Shown: positions 5,697-5,983 of the stretch, in pieces
Layout: the number at the start of each line of letters is the position of its first letter
How positions within the stretch are numbered: the stretch's first letter is position 1
NCBI GenBank assembly: GCA_021734045.1
Contig: JAIPJR010000110.1
Coordinates: forward strand, 1 to 5,983
DNA length: 5,983 bases
Reading direction: 5' to 3'
DNA from: Fidelibacterota bacterium
GTDB taxonomy: Bacteria; Fidelibacterota; UBA8477
The notes under the pieces: model-generated
Database searches by the model: none
Told to the model about the DNA's origin: nothing
The model's input: only the letters and a program-made list of their open reading frames with translations
Made by a program: the position numbers and the translations under genes

Positions 5697-5714
5697 TTCC
5701 AAACCGGTTTTGAA
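5697..5714. repeat. 18-bp near-perfect palindrome in a convergent gap
   Basis: TTCCAAACCGGTTTTGAA reads the same on both strands apart from one mismatched pair (C5700 opposite T5711) and is centred on CCGG. It lies in the 87-bp gap (5649-5735) between the kinase and the leftward gene at the right edge. With no loop it cannot form an RNA hairpin terminator; a protein-binding site or chance are the options. No other terminator is visible in the gap. Confidence 0.3.
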
Positions 5715-5735
5715 GAAACATTTTCAGCACGAAAA

Positions 5736-5983
5736 TTATGGTTCCAGCTTTTCCAGGAATGTATCCCGTATCGCGCTCATCTCAGCCTGAATCAGGGAAT
5801 CACGCTCATCCCATTCATTTCCAAAATAGACTGGAGCACCGGCCACCTCTTTAAAATAGTGAGCCGTTGGAATGAACATTGGATTTTTGTTAAACAGCAC
5901 GGCAAAAGCCGTATCCACCCACCCAAAGAAGAGCGGTAGGTCTCCTCCAAAAAAAATCAGTGGATTTGGTACCGCTCTGGATA
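5736..5983 (-). CDS. C-terminal end of an unidentified leftward gene, truncated by the window edge
   Basis: The frame is open from the right edge to a stop at 5736-5738, giving at least 82 residues with no interruption. A GTG at 5918 is in frame, but the frame continues upstream of it through protein-like sequence (NPLIFFGGDLPLFFGW), so it is probably internal. The visible part has a hydrophobic, aromatic stretch (about the first 45 residues, including FNKNPMFIPTAHYF) and a charged, helical C-terminus (NEWDERDSLIQAEM, FLEKLEP). I do not recognise the family. The plus-strand ORF over the same bases has no ribosome-binding site and reads less like a protein. The gene converges with the kinase, so a functional link is not implied. 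It is probably real, but short evidence keeps confidence moderate. Confidence 0.6.
   Translation of the reverse strand, partial: SRAVPNPLIFFGGDLPLFFGWVDTAFAVLFNKNPMFIPTAHYFKEVAGAPVYFGNEWDERDSLIQAEMSAIRDTFLEKLEP

Noticed and set aside
5679-5939. 86-codon plus-strand ORF after the kinase
   Set aside because: No ribosome-binding site; overlaps a minus-strand frame that stays open to the window edge and looks more protein-like.
1-5983. Search for tRNA, rRNA, CRISPR repeats, insertion sequences, att sites and toxin-antitoxin or defence genes
   Set aside because: None seen by eye: no regularly spaced repeats, no transposase or integrase motifs, no tRNA-like T-loop with matching arms.

Overview
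This 5,983-bp window is a bacterial chromosomal segment with near-balanced base composition by eye. It holds seven protein genes, of which the first and last run off the ends, plus one possible leader peptide. Most genes have clear Shine-Dalgarno sequences (GAGGA, GGAG, GGAGG, GGGGAG). That argues against classical Bacteroidetes, which usually lack them. A vertebrate-SGLT-like Na+/sugar symporter, a SlyD-type FKBP and a periplasmic-sensing kinase would fit a Gram-negative or FCB-type bacterium, but the phylum is an inference I cannot settle. I see no mobile element, tRNA, rRNA, CRISPR array or phage gene.

Left part (1-2260, + strand): the 3' portion of an SSS-family Na+/sugar symporter, a 144-bp gap with a small hairpin, then a slyD-like peptidyl-prolyl isomerase closed by a textbook intrinsic terminator. 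Middle part (2331-3835, - strand): a run transcribed leftward. It starts with a GNAT acetyltransferase, followed 14 bp later by an exported or lipoprotein-like small protein, then, after a 114-bp gap with competing dyads, a four-helix membrane protein that converges on slyD. The slyD terminator lies between the two converging genes and could serve both strands.

Right part (3836-5983): a divergent intergenic region of 217 bp feeds the GNAT gene leftward and a 531-residue sensor histidine kinase rightward. The kinase has a signal peptide, one periplasmic solute-binding-protein domain, one membrane helix, HisKA and HATPase_c, with no receiver domain and no response regulator in view. Just upstream lies a 28-codon ORF with a very good ribosome-binding site. 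Its stop is 4 nt before the kinase start and its last codons contain the kinase ribosome-binding site, a layout suggesting translational coupling or a leader peptide. After the kinase, the C-terminal end of an unidentified leftward gene enters from the right edge.

Most of the window is ordinary housekeeping, transport and sensing content, and I do not see a clear new multi-gene system. The points most worth a second look are the leader ORF, the repeated GAGAA/TTCTC dyads upstream of it, and the kinase sensor domain. That domain lacks the arginine that amino-acid-binding relatives use to hold the ligand carboxylate. The kinase also has a degenerate G1 box.
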